Counted from the first letter of the stretch, positions 41,812 to 51,066 are shown. The stretch is DNA of 51,290 bases from Clostridia bacterium (GCA_017412715.1 JAFPWU010000007.1:1-51290); one strand, 5' to 3'. Notes: generated by a model not told the origin, from the sequence alone. Made by a program: numbers and translations.

Positions 41812-42801
41812 ATGCCCACAGGACTGACGCCGGAAGGTCTCGTCTATTCCGACGGTTATGCCGATACCATGAATAACCTGGTGCTCCCCTCCCTGAAGAA
41901 GCGCGTCCGGCCCGTCACGGTCCGGGGCGCGGGGGATAAGCCCATTGCCGCCTTCCGCTATGACGCGGACCGGCCCCGGGGCACGGTGGTGGTCATCCAC
42001 GGGTTCACCGAATGCGCGGAAAAATTCAGCGAGCTGACCTGCAGCCTGCTGCACAGCGGATACAGCGTCCTCACCTGCGACCAGCGGGGCCACGGGGCCT
42101 CCTGGCGGGATGAGCGCCTGGGCGGGGATATGTCCCTGACCCATGTGGATTCCTTCCAGGAATACGTGGACGACCTGGGCGCCCTCTGCGACCAGGTGCT
42201 GAAGCAGATGCCCCGGCCCTGGTACATCTTCGCCCACTCCATGGGCGGGGCGGTCACCTGCTGCTTCCTGGAGGATCACCCCGGCGTCTTCGAGAAGGCC
42301 GTCCTCTGCGCCCCCATGATCGCCCCCCAGGTGGGAGGAATTCCCCTGCCCGCGGCCCGGGCCATGTGCCATGCCGCGACCCTGCTGGGCATGGGGTGGA
42401 AACGGGTCTCCCTCCGCCAGCCCTACGCCGGGCCGGAGGATTTCGCAACCTCCTGCGCCACCGGGCAAGCCCGCTTCGCCTGGTACGACGACCTGCGGGT
42501 CCGCACGGAGCGGTACCATAACAGCGCCCCCACCTGGAGCTGGACCCTGGAAGCCTTCCGGGTTACGGACCGGCTGCTGACCAGCGGCAGACCCGAGGGA
42601 GTTAAGATTCCGGTCATGCTCTATACCGCCGAGCGGGATGAGCAGGTGATGCCCGAGGCCCAGGCGAAGTTCGCGGCCCGCCTCCCCCATGGGCAGCGGA
42701 AAATCGTGCCCGGATCGAAGCATGAGATCTACCGCTCCACGGATGAGGTGCTCTTCCCCTGGTGGCGGGAGATTCTCACCTTCTATAACTCCAAGTCCTG
42801 A
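41812..42801 (+). CDS. Alpha/beta hydrolase, monoacylglycerol lipase/lysophospholipase-like
   Basis: This 329-residue cytoplasmic hydrolase of the Hydrolase_4 family has the oxyanion region VVVIHGFTECAEKF (about 59-72), CDQRGHGAS (89-97) and nucleophile Ser143 in AHSMGG. The acid residue lies in YTAERDEQVMP and the catalytic His in PGSKHEIYRS near 300. These enzymes release fatty acids from monoglycerides or lysophospholipids. AGGAGGAAACAGCTT precedes the ATG, and a terminator follows. It is divergent from the regulator operon and shares its intergenic region. Confidence 0.88.
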   Translation: MPTGLTPEGLVYSDGYADTMNNLVLPSLKKRVRPVTVRGAGDKPIAAFRYDADRPRGTVVVIHGFTECAEKFSELTCSLLHSGYSVLTCDQRGHGASWRDERLGGDMSLTHVDSFQEYVDDLGALCDQVLKQMPRPWYIFAHSMGGAVTCCFLEDHPGVFEKAVLCAPMIAPQVGGIPLPAARAMCHAATLLGMGWKRVSLRQPYAGPEDFATSCATGQARFAWYDDLRVRTERYHNSAPTWSWTLEAFRVTDRLLTSGRPEGVKIPVMLYTAERDEQVMPEAQAKFAARLPHGQRKIVPGSKHEIYRSTDEVLFPWWREILTFYNSKS

Positions 42802-42818
42802 TCCCTTGCAAATGCGAA

Positions 42819-42854
42819 GGGCCTGGGAGGCAGATGCCTCCCAGGCCCGTTTGT
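42819..42854. terminator. Terminator between convergent hydrolase and Lgt-like genes
   Basis: GGGCCTGGGAGGC (42819-42831) pairs perfectly with 42836-42848 around AGAT, followed by GTTTGTT. It may serve both sides. Confidence 0.8.
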
Positions 42855-43831
42855 TATTCATAAGCTTTTTTCAATGCAGTCCGGCAGAGCAGGATCATCC
42901 CCAGGCTGGCCAGCGCCATCACCAGGTAGCACAGATCCATCCGCATCCACTGCAGGAAGAGGATCTTCTTCTCCAGGGCGAATTCCATCGCCAGAATCAC
43001 GCCCATGCATCCCGCCAGCCCGGCGCCCAGCTCCCAGGGGATCCTCCGCCCCGCCCGGCGCAGCCGCCGGAAGCAGAGGCCCATGCATAGCACCAGCACC
43101 GCGCCGCTGATCAGCTGATTCACCCGCACGAAGCCCCATTTGGGCAGGCTGTCCGCCCGCAGGCTCTCCAGCGTCGTCTGGGCCCCGGCGTACAGGGTCA
43201 GCCCCCACAGAAAGAGCGCCCCCGGGGCATTCGCCTTCCCCTTCCGGATCAGCAGAATTAGGAAAAGGATCGCGAACAGCCCCTCCAGCAGGAAGATGCT
43301 GAAGTGATAATCCCCGTAGTAATCGGGAATGCCGAAGGGAAAGCGCATCAGGGGTTCCGGGTCCTCCAGGGGGAAGAAGGTGTACTCCCCCCAGGGGTCA
43401 AACCAGTCCTCCATGCTCCGGCCGTATCCGACGCCGATGACTCCTTCCGCCAGGCGGCAGACGGCGATCGCCAGCATGCCCGGAGCCGCGGCCAGATCCA
43501 GCAGGCGGCCCAGGGGCTCCCCGGTTTTCCGCACGGCGATCCAGGCCGCCAGCACCATGCCCCCCAGGGCCCCGTACAGCATGAACCCGCCCCGGCTGAA
43601 GTTGAAAAAGTAGTTCTCCCGCAGCAGGTACCATCCCTGGGACACCAGGCACTGGCCCAGCCGGGCGGCCAGGAACCCCAAGGGCAGCGCCAGCAGGGCG
43701 AAGCGCATCCGCGTCTCCCGCCGGATCTCCCCGGGCCGGGCCAGAAACCACCCCAGCGCGCAGCACAGCCCCGCCGCCAGCAGCAGGCCGTAGATCTGGA
43801 TATGCACCGGGCCGAGGGTTAATTCTTTCAC
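42854..43831 (-). CDS. Divergent prolipoprotein diacylglyceryl transferase (Lgt)-like protein
   Basis: This 325-residue membrane protein has seven to nine hydrophobic segments. It keeps the Lgt layout: early VHIQIYGLLLAAG (Tyr in helix 1), a central GGFMLYGALGGMVLAAW, and late ESLRADSLPKWGFVRVNQLIS, matching the Lgt E-x-x-R and GQxxS region. Two parts differ. The usual HGG after the Phe is YGA here, and the GR-x-GNF-x-N-x-E signature reads CRLAEGVIGVGYGR. It also has an extra C-terminal pair of helices. It may be an inactive or repurposed paralogue, or a divergent working enzyme. The start is GTG at 43831 with GGAGG in the stop region of the upstream gene. Confidence 0.75.
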   Translation of the reverse strand: MKELTLGPVHIQIYGLLLAAGLCCALGWFLARPGEIRRETRMRFALLALPLGFLAARLGQCLVSQGWYLLRENYFFNFSRGGFMLYGALGGMVLAAWIAVRKTGEPLGRLLDLAAAPGMLAIAVCRLAEGVIGVGYGRSMEDWFDPWGEYTFFPLEDPEPLMRFPFGIPDYYGDYHFSIFLLEGLFAILFLILLIRKGKANAPGALFLWGLTLYAGAQTTLESLRADSLPKWGFVRVNQLISGAVLVLCMGLCFRRLRRAGRRIPWELGAGLAGCMGVILAMEFALEKKILFLQWMRMDLCYLVMALASLGMILLCRTALKKAYE

Positions 43832-43835
43832 GCCG

Positions 43836-44765
43836 TTACTCCTCCGGATTCCGGGCCGAGGCGAAATAGATAATATCGCAGACCGCCCGCCCGCTCACCG
43901 TCTTGTGCACCTGTTTTCCGTTCACGATCAGATGGGTGGAGCCGCCCCCGTCCAGGTTATAGGCCATCCTGCAGTCCGGATAGATCTCCAGAATGAACCG
44001 GGCCAGCTCTCCCAGGTTCATGCCGGTGCCGTTTCCGCCGTCGGAGTCAATCTCCACCACCGCATATTCCAGCTCCCCCAGCTGCAGCAGGGCGATCCGC
44101 TGGGTGGCCAGGGTGGGATAGTGCATCTCCGGAGGATATTCGCTGTCCTCCCGGACGACCTTCCCATCCTTCACCAGCACCGGCCCGAAGGTGAAGACGT
44201 TGACCGGCTTCCGACCCTCGGCCTCCAGGGAGGCGATGGCCTCCGCCATGGATTCGCTGGTGGCCTCCGGCACGTCGTGGAAATCCCCCCGGTCGTCGAT
44301 GATCAGGGAATCCCAGGTTCCGTCCAGCGCGTCCCGGTACAGCACCCCCTGGCGCATCACGTAGCCCTTGTCGTAGTTATACTTGAAGTAGTCCCCGTTC
44401 AGCGCCACCGCGGCGTTCACGTACTGGGCCAGCTTCTTGGCGCTGGTGGTGCCCGGATCGTCGTAGCTGTCCATGCTCATAGCCGTCCGCAGCTGGGAGG
44501 CATCCGCCACCTGGATGGTGATCCACCGGCAGACCGTGGATTCCCGGCTGGATTTCGGCTTCCGGGTCTTGCTCTGGATCACCACGTGGAGGGATTCGTC
44601 CCGGTATTCCCGGTCCGTGATCCATCCGTCCTGCCGCAGGGGAACCCCGTGGGTCAGGTGATCCAGGTCCAGGGGAGCGACCTCTCCCAGGGCGGAAACC
44701 GCCGTGAGCAGCATCAGCAGCGCCCAGAGGAGGGCGCTGCTGATGAAATGATCTCTGATTCTCAT
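43836..44765 (-). CDS. Phosphodiester glycosidase family (NAGPA-like) exported protein
   Basis: This 309-residue protein has a signal peptide (1-26, ending AVSALG). The NAGPA domain (about 110-300) carries AVALNGDYF, TFGPVLVKDGK, RIALLQLGELEYAVVEIDSDGG and the hallmark NLDGGGSTHLIVNGK. Members cleave N-acetylglucosamine-phosphodiester bonds, and in bacteria they are linked with exopolysaccharide or wall teichoic acid metabolism. It lies 16 bases after the DUF3048 gene and 4 bases before the Lgt-like gene, so one operon is likely. AAGGA precedes the ATG by ten bases. Confidence 0.87.
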   Translation of the reverse strand: MRIRDHFISSALLWALLMLLTAVSALGEVAPLDLDHLTHGVPLRQDGWITDREYRDESLHVVIQSKTRKPKSSRESTVCRWITIQVADASQLRTAMSMDSYDDPGTTSAKKLAQYVNAAVALNGDYFKYNYDKGYVMRQGVLYRDALDGTWDSLIIDDRGDFHDVPEATSESMAEAIASLEAEGRKPVNVFTFGPVLVKDGKVVREDSEYPPEMHYPTLATQRIALLQLGELEYAVVEIDSDGGNGTGMNLGELARFILEIYPDCRMAYNLDGGGSTHLIVNGKQVHKTVSGRAVCDIIYFASARNPEE

Positions 44766-44781
44766 GGATGGATATTCCTTA

Positions 44782-45972
44782 TTATTCGTAGCTCACCTGG
44801 CGGTTCTCGGACTGATAGTCCATCACGACGATCAGGGTGCGGCCCCGCTGCAGGCGGATCTCCTCGCCGTTCTCATCATAGAAGACCGTCCGCTCGGACA
44901 TGGTGTCCCGGTTCCATACGCCGGTCAGGTGCTTGCCGCCCATGAAGTAGTCCGCGTTGCCGGTGCCCAGCACGGTGGGGTTCGGCGCGTCCACCCGGGC
45001 CCATTCCATGTCGGTGAACTGGATGATGACGTTGTTGAACTTGACGTCCTCTTCGCCTTCGTACCGGAGGTTCTTATAGACGTTGTTGTAGCTGCCCTTC
45101 TTGTCGGACATGTAGCGGTAGTAGCACTCCTCGTCCTCGTCCCACTCCAGCAGGCTGTTGTAGATGGCCAGATCGCCGCGGGCCCAGGTCACGTAGATGG
45201 CCTCCGCGTCGTCCCCCTCCTCCGGCAGCTCGTCCGTGAACAGCCAGGTATGGTTCGCGGCTTCAAAGTCGTAGGGGATCAGGGAAACCATGGCCGCCAG
45301 GTTGGCGGAGATGTGGTGGGGCTTGGTCAGGTCCACCTTCTTGCCGTTGGCCTTGCTGTAGGCGGTATAGTACTGCTTCCAGGGGTGGTTCGAGCCCACC
45401 GTGCCGGCAAACAGCAGCATGCCGTCAGCCTTGACGTCCGCGCCGTATTTCTTGAACTCGGCGGGCACGTTGGTGGCGGTGTATTCCTGCTGGCCGTAGA
45501 AGGCAAAGCCGCAGTCCCACTCTTCCCGCAGCCAGGCGTGGAACAGACGGGCGGACCGGCAGGGGCCTACCGCGTCGGGCAGCAGATCGGAGAACAGGAA
45601 GGTCAGACGGGTCTGTCCCTCGCGGTACAGGGGCGTCTCGTAGACGACGTCCGCGTATTTCACGCCCCAGGGGGCCCGGTTATAGGTCACCTTGCCGTCC
45701 TTGAAGCCGATGCCGCCGTCCGCGTTGTCAATCTGCACCAGGATGGGCATATACCGGCCGGTCACCGCCAGCCCGGCAAAGCCTTCGGGCGCCTGGGCCG
45801 CCACGTCGCTCAGCGCCAGGCCCGTAGTGGGAGAATAGCCGCTGATCGGATCGTTCTCATAGGCCTTGTCGATCACGATGCCCCGGTTCTCTCCCCCGTT
45901 CAGCACGGTCTCCGCCGCGGCGGCAGTAAAGAGCATCGCCAGGCACAGCACCAGGCTCAGAATCTTCTTCAT
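44782..45972 (-). CDS. DUF3048 domain exported protein (YerB-like)
   Basis: This 396-residue protein has a signal peptide (1-20). The N-terminal DUF3048 domain has GRYMPILVQIDNADG and YADVVYETPLYREGQTRLTFLFSD, then VGPCRSARLFHAWL. The C-terminal DUF3048_C domain has WARVDAPNPTVLGTGNADYFMGGKHLTGVWNR and ends TLIVVMDYQ. Its biochemical role is unknown; Bacillus YerB is a membrane-associated lipoprotein, but no lipobox is seen here. The start at 45972 follows GGAGGAGAGGAAGAG. A consensus promoter with a WalR-type box lies upstream, and it heads the operon with the NAGPA and Lgt-like genes. Confidence 0.88.
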   Translation of the reverse strand: MKKILSLVLCLAMLFTAAAAETVLNGGENRGIVIDKAYENDPISGYSPTTGLALSDVAAQAPEGFAGLAVTGRYMPILVQIDNADGGIGFKDGKVTYNRAPWGVKYADVVYETPLYREGQTRLTFLFSDLLPDAVGPCRSARLFHAWLREEWDCGFAFYGQQEYTATNVPAEFKKYGADVKADGMLLFAGTVGSNHPWKQYYTAYSKANGKKVDLTKPHHISANLAAMVSLIPYDFEAANHTWLFTDELPEEGDDAEAIYVTWARGDLAIYNSLLEWDEDEECYYRYMSDKKGSYNNVYKNLRYEGEEDVKFNNVIIQFTDMEWARVDAPNPTVLGTGNADYFMGGKHLTGVWNRDTMSERTVFYDENGEEIRLQRGRTLIVVMDYQSENRQVSYE

Positions 45973-46035
45973 CTCTTCCTCTCCTCCATCATGTCTTTTT
46001 CTCATGGGTCTGTTTTACAGAAAAAACCGACAGAC

Positions 46036-46064
46036 ATTTTACAGTTTCTTTACAGTTTTGTCAA
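46036..46064 (-). promoter_or_regulatory. Consensus promoter of the DUF3048 operon
   Basis: Leftward, a perfect TTGACA (46064-46059), 17 bases and TAAAAT (46041-46036), about 64 bases before the start codon. Confidence 0.75.
46038..46054 (-). promoter_or_regulatory. Perfect WalR-type box inside the DUF3048 promoter
   Basis: On the minus strand TGTAAA-GAAAC-TGTAAA is an exact match to the known WalR/YycF consensus TGTWAH-N5-TGTWAH. It fills the spacer and touches the -10, a position suited to repression. Confidence 0.6.
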
Positions 46065-46092
46065 TATTTCCGCGGCATCTTTAGCCGACGGT

Positions 46093-46587
46093 TTACTTCA
46101 TCAGGAACTGGGCTTTGGCGGGTCCGGTCTGGCAGTGGGTAATGGCGCAGGCGATGGCGTCCGCCGCGTCGTCCGGCTTTGGAATCGTGTCCATATGCAG
46201 CAGCAGCTTCACCATCTGCTGGATCTGCTTCTTGTCCGCCTTGCCGTATCCCGTCACCGCCTGCTTGATCTGCATGGGGGTGTATTCATACAGATTCTCC
46301 GTATATTCCGCCGCGGCGATGATGGCGGCCCCCCTGGCCGCCCCCACCATCAGGGCGGTGGTCACGTTCCGGGCGAAGAAAAGCTCCTCGAAGGCCACGT
46401 CGTCCGGCTTATAGATCTCAATCAGGTCCCGGACCCCCAGCTGCAGGGTCCGCAGCCGGTGCTGCATGGGCGTGCCCGCCTTCGTCTCCACGCATCCGTA
46501 GGCGATCAGCCGCATGCGGCTGCCGGTGCTCTCCACCACGCCCCATCCCATCAGCGCGTATCCCGGGTCAATTCCCAGCACGATCAA
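46093..46587 (-). CDS. ruvC: Crossover junction endodeoxyribonuclease RuvC
   Basis: This 164-residue Holliday-junction resolvase has an RNase-H-like fold with the acidic catalytic set. This comprises Asp in IVLGIDPGYALMGWG (residue 7), Glu in VAFEELFFARN (about 66) and the late pair in DDAADAIACAITHC (about 138-141). The start is TTG 46587, with GGAGGG eight bases upstream. It is the last gene of the leftward set starting with the RNase PH/RdgB fusion, 42 bases after queA. Confidence 0.93.
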   Translation of the reverse strand: MIVLGIDPGYALMGWGVVESTGSRMRLIAYGCVETKAGTPMQHRLRTLQLGVRDLIEIYKPDDVAFEELFFARNVTTALMVGAARGAAIIAAAEYTENLYEYTPMQIKQAVTGYGKADKKQIQQMVKLLLHMDTIPKPDDAADAIACAITHCQTGPAKAQFLMK

Positions 46588-46629
46588 TCTGTTTTCCCTC
46601 CACTTTGCATCCGTCAGGCCGGCGGGGGC

Positions 46630-47658
46630 TCATTCGATGAACATGGCGTCGCCGAAGGAGAAGAAGCGGTACCGCTCCTTTACCGCCTCGGCGTAGATCC
46701 GCAGGGCTTCCTCCCGGCCCAGGAAGGCGCTGACCAGCATCAGCAGCGTGCTCTGGGGCAGATGGAAATTGGTGATCAGGGCGTCCACCGCCTTGATCCG
46801 AACCCCGGGATAGATGAAGATCCGGGTTTCCACCTCCCCGGGATGGATCACCCCGTCCTCCCCGGCCATGGTCTCCAGCGTCCGGACGGAGGTGGTGCCC
46901 ACGCAGACGATCCGGCCTCCCGCCCGGCGGACGGCGTTCAGCTCCGCGGCGGCGCTTTCCGACACCTGGCAGTATTCGCTGTGCATCACGTGGGTTTCCA
47001 CGTCCTCCACCTTCACGGGGCGGAAGGTTCCGAGGCCCACGTGCAGCAGCACCGGGACCACATGGACCCCCTTCGCCCGGACCTTCTCCAGCAGCTCCGG
47101 GGTAAAATGGAGTCCGGCGGTGGGGGCAGCGGCGGAGCCCTCCTGCTTCGCGTACACGGTCTGGTACCGCTCCGGGTTCTCCAGCCGCTCATGAATATAC
47201 GGGGGCAGGGGCATCTCCCCCAGCCGGTCCAGCAGCTCCTCGAAGACCCCTTCGTAGAGGAAGCGCACCTTCCGGCCCCCGGTGTCCGCCACGTTTTCCA
47301 GCACCTGGCACCGGAGCAGCCCATCCCCGAAGGAGCAGAAGGTGCCGGGCTTCAGTCGGCGGCCGGGCCGCACCAGGGCCTCCCAGTCGGTGGCGTTCTC
47401 CCGGCGCAGCAGCAGCACCTCCACCGGCACCCCCGTATCCTCCTTGACGCCCAGCAGCCGGGCGGGAATCACCCGGGTCTCGTTGATCACCAGGGCATCC
47501 CCGGGGTTCAGGTAGTCCGCGATATCATAGAAATGCCGGTGCTCCAGGCTTCCGTCCTTCCGGTGGACCACCAGCAGCCGGGAATGATCCCGGGGCTCCA
47601 CGGGGGTCTGGGCAATCAGCTCCTCCGGCAGCTCATAGTCAAAATCCGCAGTCCTCAT
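46630..47658 (-). CDS. queA: tRNA preQ1(34) S-adenosylmethionine ribosyltransferase-isomerase QueA
   Basis: This 342-residue enzyme transfers the ribosyl part of SAM to preQ1 in tRNA, forming epoxyqueuosine at position 34. Typical segments are [59 protein letters not shown] and [11 protein letters not shown], ending [17 protein letters not shown]. Length is normal. AAGGACGGA precedes the ATG, and the stop of ruvB lies eight bases upstream. Confidence 0.95.
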   Translation of the reverse strand: MRTADFDYELPEELIAQTPVEPRDHSRLLVVHRKDGSLEHRHFYDIADYLNPGDALVINETRVIPARLLGVKEDTGVPVEVLLLRRENATDWEALVRPGRRLKPGTFCSFGDGLLRCQVLENVADTGGRKVRFLYEGVFEELLDRLGEMPLPPYIHERLENPERYQTVYAKQEGSAAAPTAGLHFTPELLEKVRAKGVHVVPVLLHVGLGTFRPVKVEDVETHVMHSEYCQVSESAAAELNAVRRAGGRIVCVGTTSVRTLETMAGEDGVIHPGEVETRIFIYPGVRIKAVDALITNFHLPQSTLLMLVSAFLGREEALRIYAEAVKERYRFFSFGDAMFIE

Positions 47659-47666
47659 TCCGTCCT

Positions 47667-48701
47667 TCAGATCTCCATCGTCATCTGGGTTTCCGATGCC
47701 CCCGCGGGCATCTGCTTTTTCATATGGGCCCAGGCCAGGGGAGTGCAGACCCGGCCCCGGGGCGTCCGCTGGATGAAGCCCAGCTGCATCAGGTAGGGCT
47801 CGTAGACGTCCTCGATGGTCACCGCGTCCTCCCCGGTGGTGGCCGCCAGGGTATCCAGCCCCACCGGGCCACCGGCGAATTTATCCATCATGCAGGTGAG
47901 CACGTTCCGGTCCACCTTGTCCAGCCCCAGCTCGTCCACCTCCAGCAGGGTCAGCGCCTCCCGGGCGATCTCCCGGGTAATCTGGCCGCCGCCCTTCACC
48001 TGGGCATAGTCCCGGACCCGCTTCAGCATCCGATTGGCGATCCGGGGGGTTCCCCGGCTCCGGCGGGCAATCTCCAGCAGGCCCTCCTCATCCGCCTGGA
48101 CCCCCAGGATGCCGGCGCTGCGCCGGACGATCCGGCTCAGCTCCTCCGGGGAGTACATCTCCAGCCGGAACAGCATGCCGAACCGGTCCCGCAGGGGGGC
48201 GGAAAGCTGCCCCGCCCGGGTGGTGGCGCCCACCAGGGTAAACTTCGGCAGATCCACCCGGATGGACCGGGCGGTGGGCCCCTTGCCGATCATGATGTCG
48301 ATGGCGTAATCCTCCATGGCGGGATAGAGCACCTCCTCCACCTGGCGGGAGAGGCGGTGAATCTCGTCGATGAACAGCACGTCCCCGGCGTTCAGGTTGC
48401 TGAGGATGGAGGCCAGATCCCCGGGCCGCTCGATAGCGGGACCGCTGGTGATCCGGATGCTCTGGCCCATCTCCGCGGCCACGATGCAGGCCAGGGTGGT
48501 TTTGCCCAGGCCGGGGGGGCCGTAGAGCAGCATATGGTCCAGGGCGTCGTGGCGGGAGAGGGCGGCCTGAATATAGATGTTCAGACTGTCCCGCACCGCC
48601 TGCTGCCCGACGTATTCCTTCAGGGTCCGGGGGCGAAGGGTCTGCTCCGTGGCGGAGTCCTCCATCTGCATCCCCGAGGCTACAAAGCGTTCCTCATCCA
48701 T
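47667..48701 (-). CDS. ruvB: Holliday junction branch-migration DNA helicase RuvB
   Basis: This 344-residue AAA+ motor has the N-terminal [11 protein letters not shown], Walker [10 protein letters not shown], Walker [10 protein letters not shown], sensor 1 [18 protein letters not shown], sensor 2 in [21 protein letters not shown], and a C-terminal winged helix ending [11 protein letters not shown]. With RuvA it drives branch migration at Holliday junctions. Length is normal, and it lies 43 bases after ruvA. Confidence 0.96.
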   Translation of the reverse strand: MDEERFVASGMQMEDSATEQTLRPRTLKEYVGQQAVRDSLNIYIQAALSRHDALDHMLLYGPPGLGKTTLACIVAAEMGQSIRITSGPAIERPGDLASILSNLNAGDVLFIDEIHRLSRQVEEVLYPAMEDYAIDIMIGKGPTARSIRVDLPKFTLVGATTRAGQLSAPLRDRFGMLFRLEMYSPEELSRIVRRSAGILGVQADEEGLLEIARRSRGTPRIANRMLKRVRDYAQVKGGGQITREIAREALTLLEVDELGLDKVDRNVLTCMMDKFAGGPVGLDTLAATTGEDAVTIEDVYEPYLMQLGFIQRTPRGRVCTPLAWAHMKKQMPAGASETQMTMEI

Positions 48702-48744
48702 TTCTTTCTATTCCTTACTGCTCATATTATAAAGCGGAGCGCCG

Positions 48745-49359
48745 TCATACGCCGGCCATGCTGCGCAGGGCCAGGCGGATCAGCTCCTCCGGCCGGTCGC
48801 TCTGATCCCGGACCCCGGCCAGGGCGTTCCGGGCTTCCATGGCGGAATATCCCAGGGCGGTCAGAGCCTCCATGGCCTCCATCACGTGGTCCGCCTGATC
48901 CAGGGAGGCCGCCGCGGCCGCCGCCGCGCCGGAATCCGCCGTGGCGGAGACGTCCGCCTGGGTCACCTTCTCCTTCAGCTCCAGGGCGATCCGCTGGGCG
49001 GTCTTCTTCCCGATTCCCGGCGCCCGGGACAGGGCGTTCACGTCCCCCAGCAGGATGGCCAGGTTCAGATCCCGCAGGGGCATGGCCCCCAGCAGGCCCA
49101 GGGCGGTCTTGCTACCCACGCCGGATACGGAGGTCAGCTGCAGGAACATCCGCTTCTCCTCCTTCGTGGCGAAGCCGAACAGCTCCATGGCGTCGTCCCG
49201 TACGCTGAGCACCGTATAGCACCGCATGTTTTCCCCCGCGGCAGGGGCCGCCTGCAGGGTATTGTTGGAGCAGCTCAGCTGCCAGCCCACCCCCCCGGCC
49301 AGAATCACCAGGGATCCGTTGGCCTTTTCGCAGACCTGTCCCTCAATAAAAGCGTACAT
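48745..49359 (-). CDS. ruvA: Holliday junction branch-migration protein RuvA
   Basis: This 204-residue junction-binding protein has the N-terminal OB fold MYAFIEGQVCEKANGSLVIL. Two helix-hairpin-helix motifs follow (SVSGVGSKTALGLLG and RAPGIGKKTAQRIALELKEK). The C-terminal three-helix domain that contacts RuvB (about 155-204: ALTALGYSAMEARNAL) is joined by an Ala-rich linker. The start at 49359 follows GAGGGAAGC and lies seven bases after the fusion gene. Confidence 0.95.
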   Translation of the reverse strand: MYAFIEGQVCEKANGSLVILAGGVGWQLSCSNNTLQAAPAAGENMRCYTVLSVRDDAMELFGFATKEEKRMFLQLTSVSGVGSKTALGLLGAMPLRDLNLAILLGDVNALSRAPGIGKKTAQRIALELKEKVTQADVSATADSGAAAAAAASLDQADHVMEAMEALTALGYSAMEARNALAGVRDQSDRPEELIRLALRSMAGV

Positions 49360-49366
49360 GCTTCCC

Positions 49367-50686
49367 TCACTCCTCCCGCAGCTCGGCCATCTTTTCCTTC
49401 ATCGCGGCGCAAGCCCGGGCCCGGTGGCTGACGGCGTTCTTCTCCTCCCCGTTCACTTCCGCGAAGGTCTTGCCCAGGGGCTCGTAGAGGAAGAGGGGAT
49501 CGTATCCGAAGCCGCCCGTTCCCCGGCGCTCGTACAGGATGGTGCCCGGGCACCGGCCCTCCGTCAGGATGGGCTCCCGTCCCGGAATCTTCAGGGCCAG
49601 GGCGCAGATGAAGAAGGCCTCCCGGTCCGTCCGGTCCCCCATCTTCCGCAGCAGCAGATCGTTGTTTGCCTCGTCGTCCCCGTGCACCCCGGCGTACCGG
49701 GCGGAATAGACCCCCGGCTCCCCGCCCAGGGCGGTAACCGACAGGCCGCTGTCGTCGGCGATGGCCGGCAGCCCCGTGGCGGCGCAGACCGCCTCCGCCT
49801 TGATGGCCGCGTTCTCCGCGAAGGTGGCGCCGTTCTCCTCGATGTCCTCGGTGAAGCCCGCGGCGCTCATGGGCAGGATGGTGTAATAGTCCGCGAAGAT
49901 CTGCTGCAGCTCCTGCAGCTTATGGGCGTTTCCGGTGGCGGCCAGCAGCACCGGCCGGGCGCACAGATGCCGGGCCCGGTCTCCCAGGGCCTCCCGCTGG
50001 GCTTCCATCAGCTCCCGGACGCCCTTCTCTCCCAGGGCCAGCAGCCGGTCCAGCTCCTCCCGGGAGAAGGCCCTGCCCTCCCCGGTGCCCTGGATTTCGA
50101 TCATCTCGCCCCGCTCGTTCATCACGATGTTCATGTCCACCTTCGCCTGGCTGTCCTCCTGATAGCACAGGTCCAGGCAGGGCTCCTTCCCCACGATGCC
50201 GCAGGAGATGGCCGCCACCTGATGGCGCAGGGGGGAAGCCAGCAGCCTGCCCTCCGCCATCATCCGGTCCACGGCGCAGGTCAGGGCCACCATGGCCCCG
50301 GTAATGGAGGCCGTGCGGGTTCCCCCGTCCGCCTCCAGCACGTCGCAGTCCAGGGTGATGGTCCGTTCGCCCAGGGCCTTCAGGTCGATGGCCTGGCGCA
50401 GGGACCGGCCGATCAGCCGCTGAATCTCCACCCCCCGGCTGTCCTTCTTGACCCCGTCCCGCTTCTTCCGGGTGCCGGTGGAGGCGGGGAGCATGGCGTA
50501 TTCCGCCGTCACCCATCCCTGGCCCTTCCCCTTCAGGAAGGGGGGCACCGTCTCCTCCACGCTGGCGGTGCAGATCACCCGGGTCTTCCCCGTGGCGATC
50601 AGGCAGCTGCCCGCCGCCGTGCCGACAAAATCCGTCTGAATGCTGATGGGGCGCTTGTCCCCGGTTTCTCTTCCGTCTATCCGCAT
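49367..50686 (-). CDS. rph-rdgB: Fused RNase PH and XTP/dITP diphosphatase (RdgB/Ham1)
   Basis: This 439-residue bifunctional protein starts with RNase PH at residues 1-243 ([53 protein letters not shown]). That domain trims tRNA 3-prime ends phosphorolytically. It is followed by the Ham1/RdgB domain at about 246-439 ([57 protein letters not shown]), which hydrolyses ITP/XTP and deoxy forms. Both active sites look intact. The fusion is known in some Bacillota. GAGGG precedes the ATG. It is the first gene of the leftward operon with ruvAB, queA and ruvC. Confidence 0.94.
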   Translation of the reverse strand: MRIDGRETGDKRPISIQTDFVGTAAGSCLIATGKTRVICTASVEETVPPFLKGKGQGWVTAEYAMLPASTGTRKKRDGVKKDSRGVEIQRLIGRSLRQAIDLKALGERTITLDCDVLEADGGTRTASITGAMVALTCAVDRMMAEGRLLASPLRHQVAAISCGIVGKEPCLDLCYQEDSQAKVDMNIVMNERGEMIEIQGTGEGRAFSREELDRLLALGEKGVRELMEAQREALGDRARHLCARPVLLAATGNAHKLQELQQIFADYYTILPMSAAGFTEDIEENGATFAENAAIKAEAVCAATGLPAIADDSGLSVTALGGEPGVYSARYAGVHGDDEANNDLLLRKMGDRTDREAFFICALALKIPGREPILTEGRCPGTILYERRGTGGFGYDPLFLYEPLGKTFAEVNGEEKNAVSHRARACAAMKEKMAELREE

Positions 50687-50822
50687 CGTTCTTACCCTCG
50701 CGTATATGTCTTGATCATGACCCCCGTTCTGTCAGGGCCACCCTTCATTTTATCGAAACCAGGAAACCCTGTCAATCACTCGCGGCCGGCCGCCGGCCCC
50801 GGCTCAACCTGATTCGCAACCA

Positions 50823-50854
50823 CAAAACGGGCCGGCGGGAATTCTCCCGCCGGC
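50823..50854 (-). terminator. Terminator downstream of the decayed gene end
   Basis: GCCGGCGGGA pairs perfectly with TCCCGCCGGC around ATTC; leftward it is followed by CGTTTTG. It suits a leftward gene whose remains lie at 50877-50975. Confidence 0.7.
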
Positions 50855-50876
50855 TCTGTGCACATCTCCCGGGAAC

Positions 50877-50975
50877 TTACTGCGCGCCGTCCCTGCTTTC
50901 CTCGTTCATGATTCTCACAAACTCCTCTCCGGTGATGGTTACAGTGCCATCCGGTATATAGCCTCGATATCCGCT
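50877..50975 (-). pseudogene. C-terminal remnant of an unidentified gene
   Basis: A leftward frame encodes a protein-like end, YIPDGTVTITGEEFVRIMNE, plus nine residues, then stops 23 bases before a good terminator. Upstream the frame is closed by a TAA at 50976-50978, after which it continues with charged residues (GSKNERRLKE) into the tandem repeat. There is no start codon or ribosome site. This looks like the surviving 3-prime end of a broken gene; the family was not recognised. Confidence 0.35.
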
Positions 50976-51000
50976 TTATTCTTTGAGCCGTCTCTCGTTT

Positions 51001-51066
51001 TTACTTCCTTTTACTGGTTTTTACTGGTTTTTTCTTTTTTTACTACTTTTTACTACTTTTTACTGG
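51001..51066. repeat. 10-bp tandem repeat, about 6.6 units
   Basis: Units fall in exact 10-base register: TTACTTCCTT, TTACTGGTTT twice, TTTCTTTTTT, TACTACTTTT twice, then TACTGG. The unit length shifts reading frames and every leftward frame has stops. It is pyrimidine-rich on the plus strand. No other feature was seen from 51067 to 51124; a short TGCGG/CCGCA hairpin with T7 lies at 51125-51144. Confidence 0.7.

Noticed and set aside
44764-47796. A 1010-codon rightward open frame
   Set aside because: It runs antisense through the DUF3048, ruvC and queA genes, which are all certain. It has no ribosome site and a low-complexity Gly/Gln/His product.
51001-51066. Repeat array considered as CRISPR
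   Set aside because: The units are 10 bp, contiguous and without spacers.
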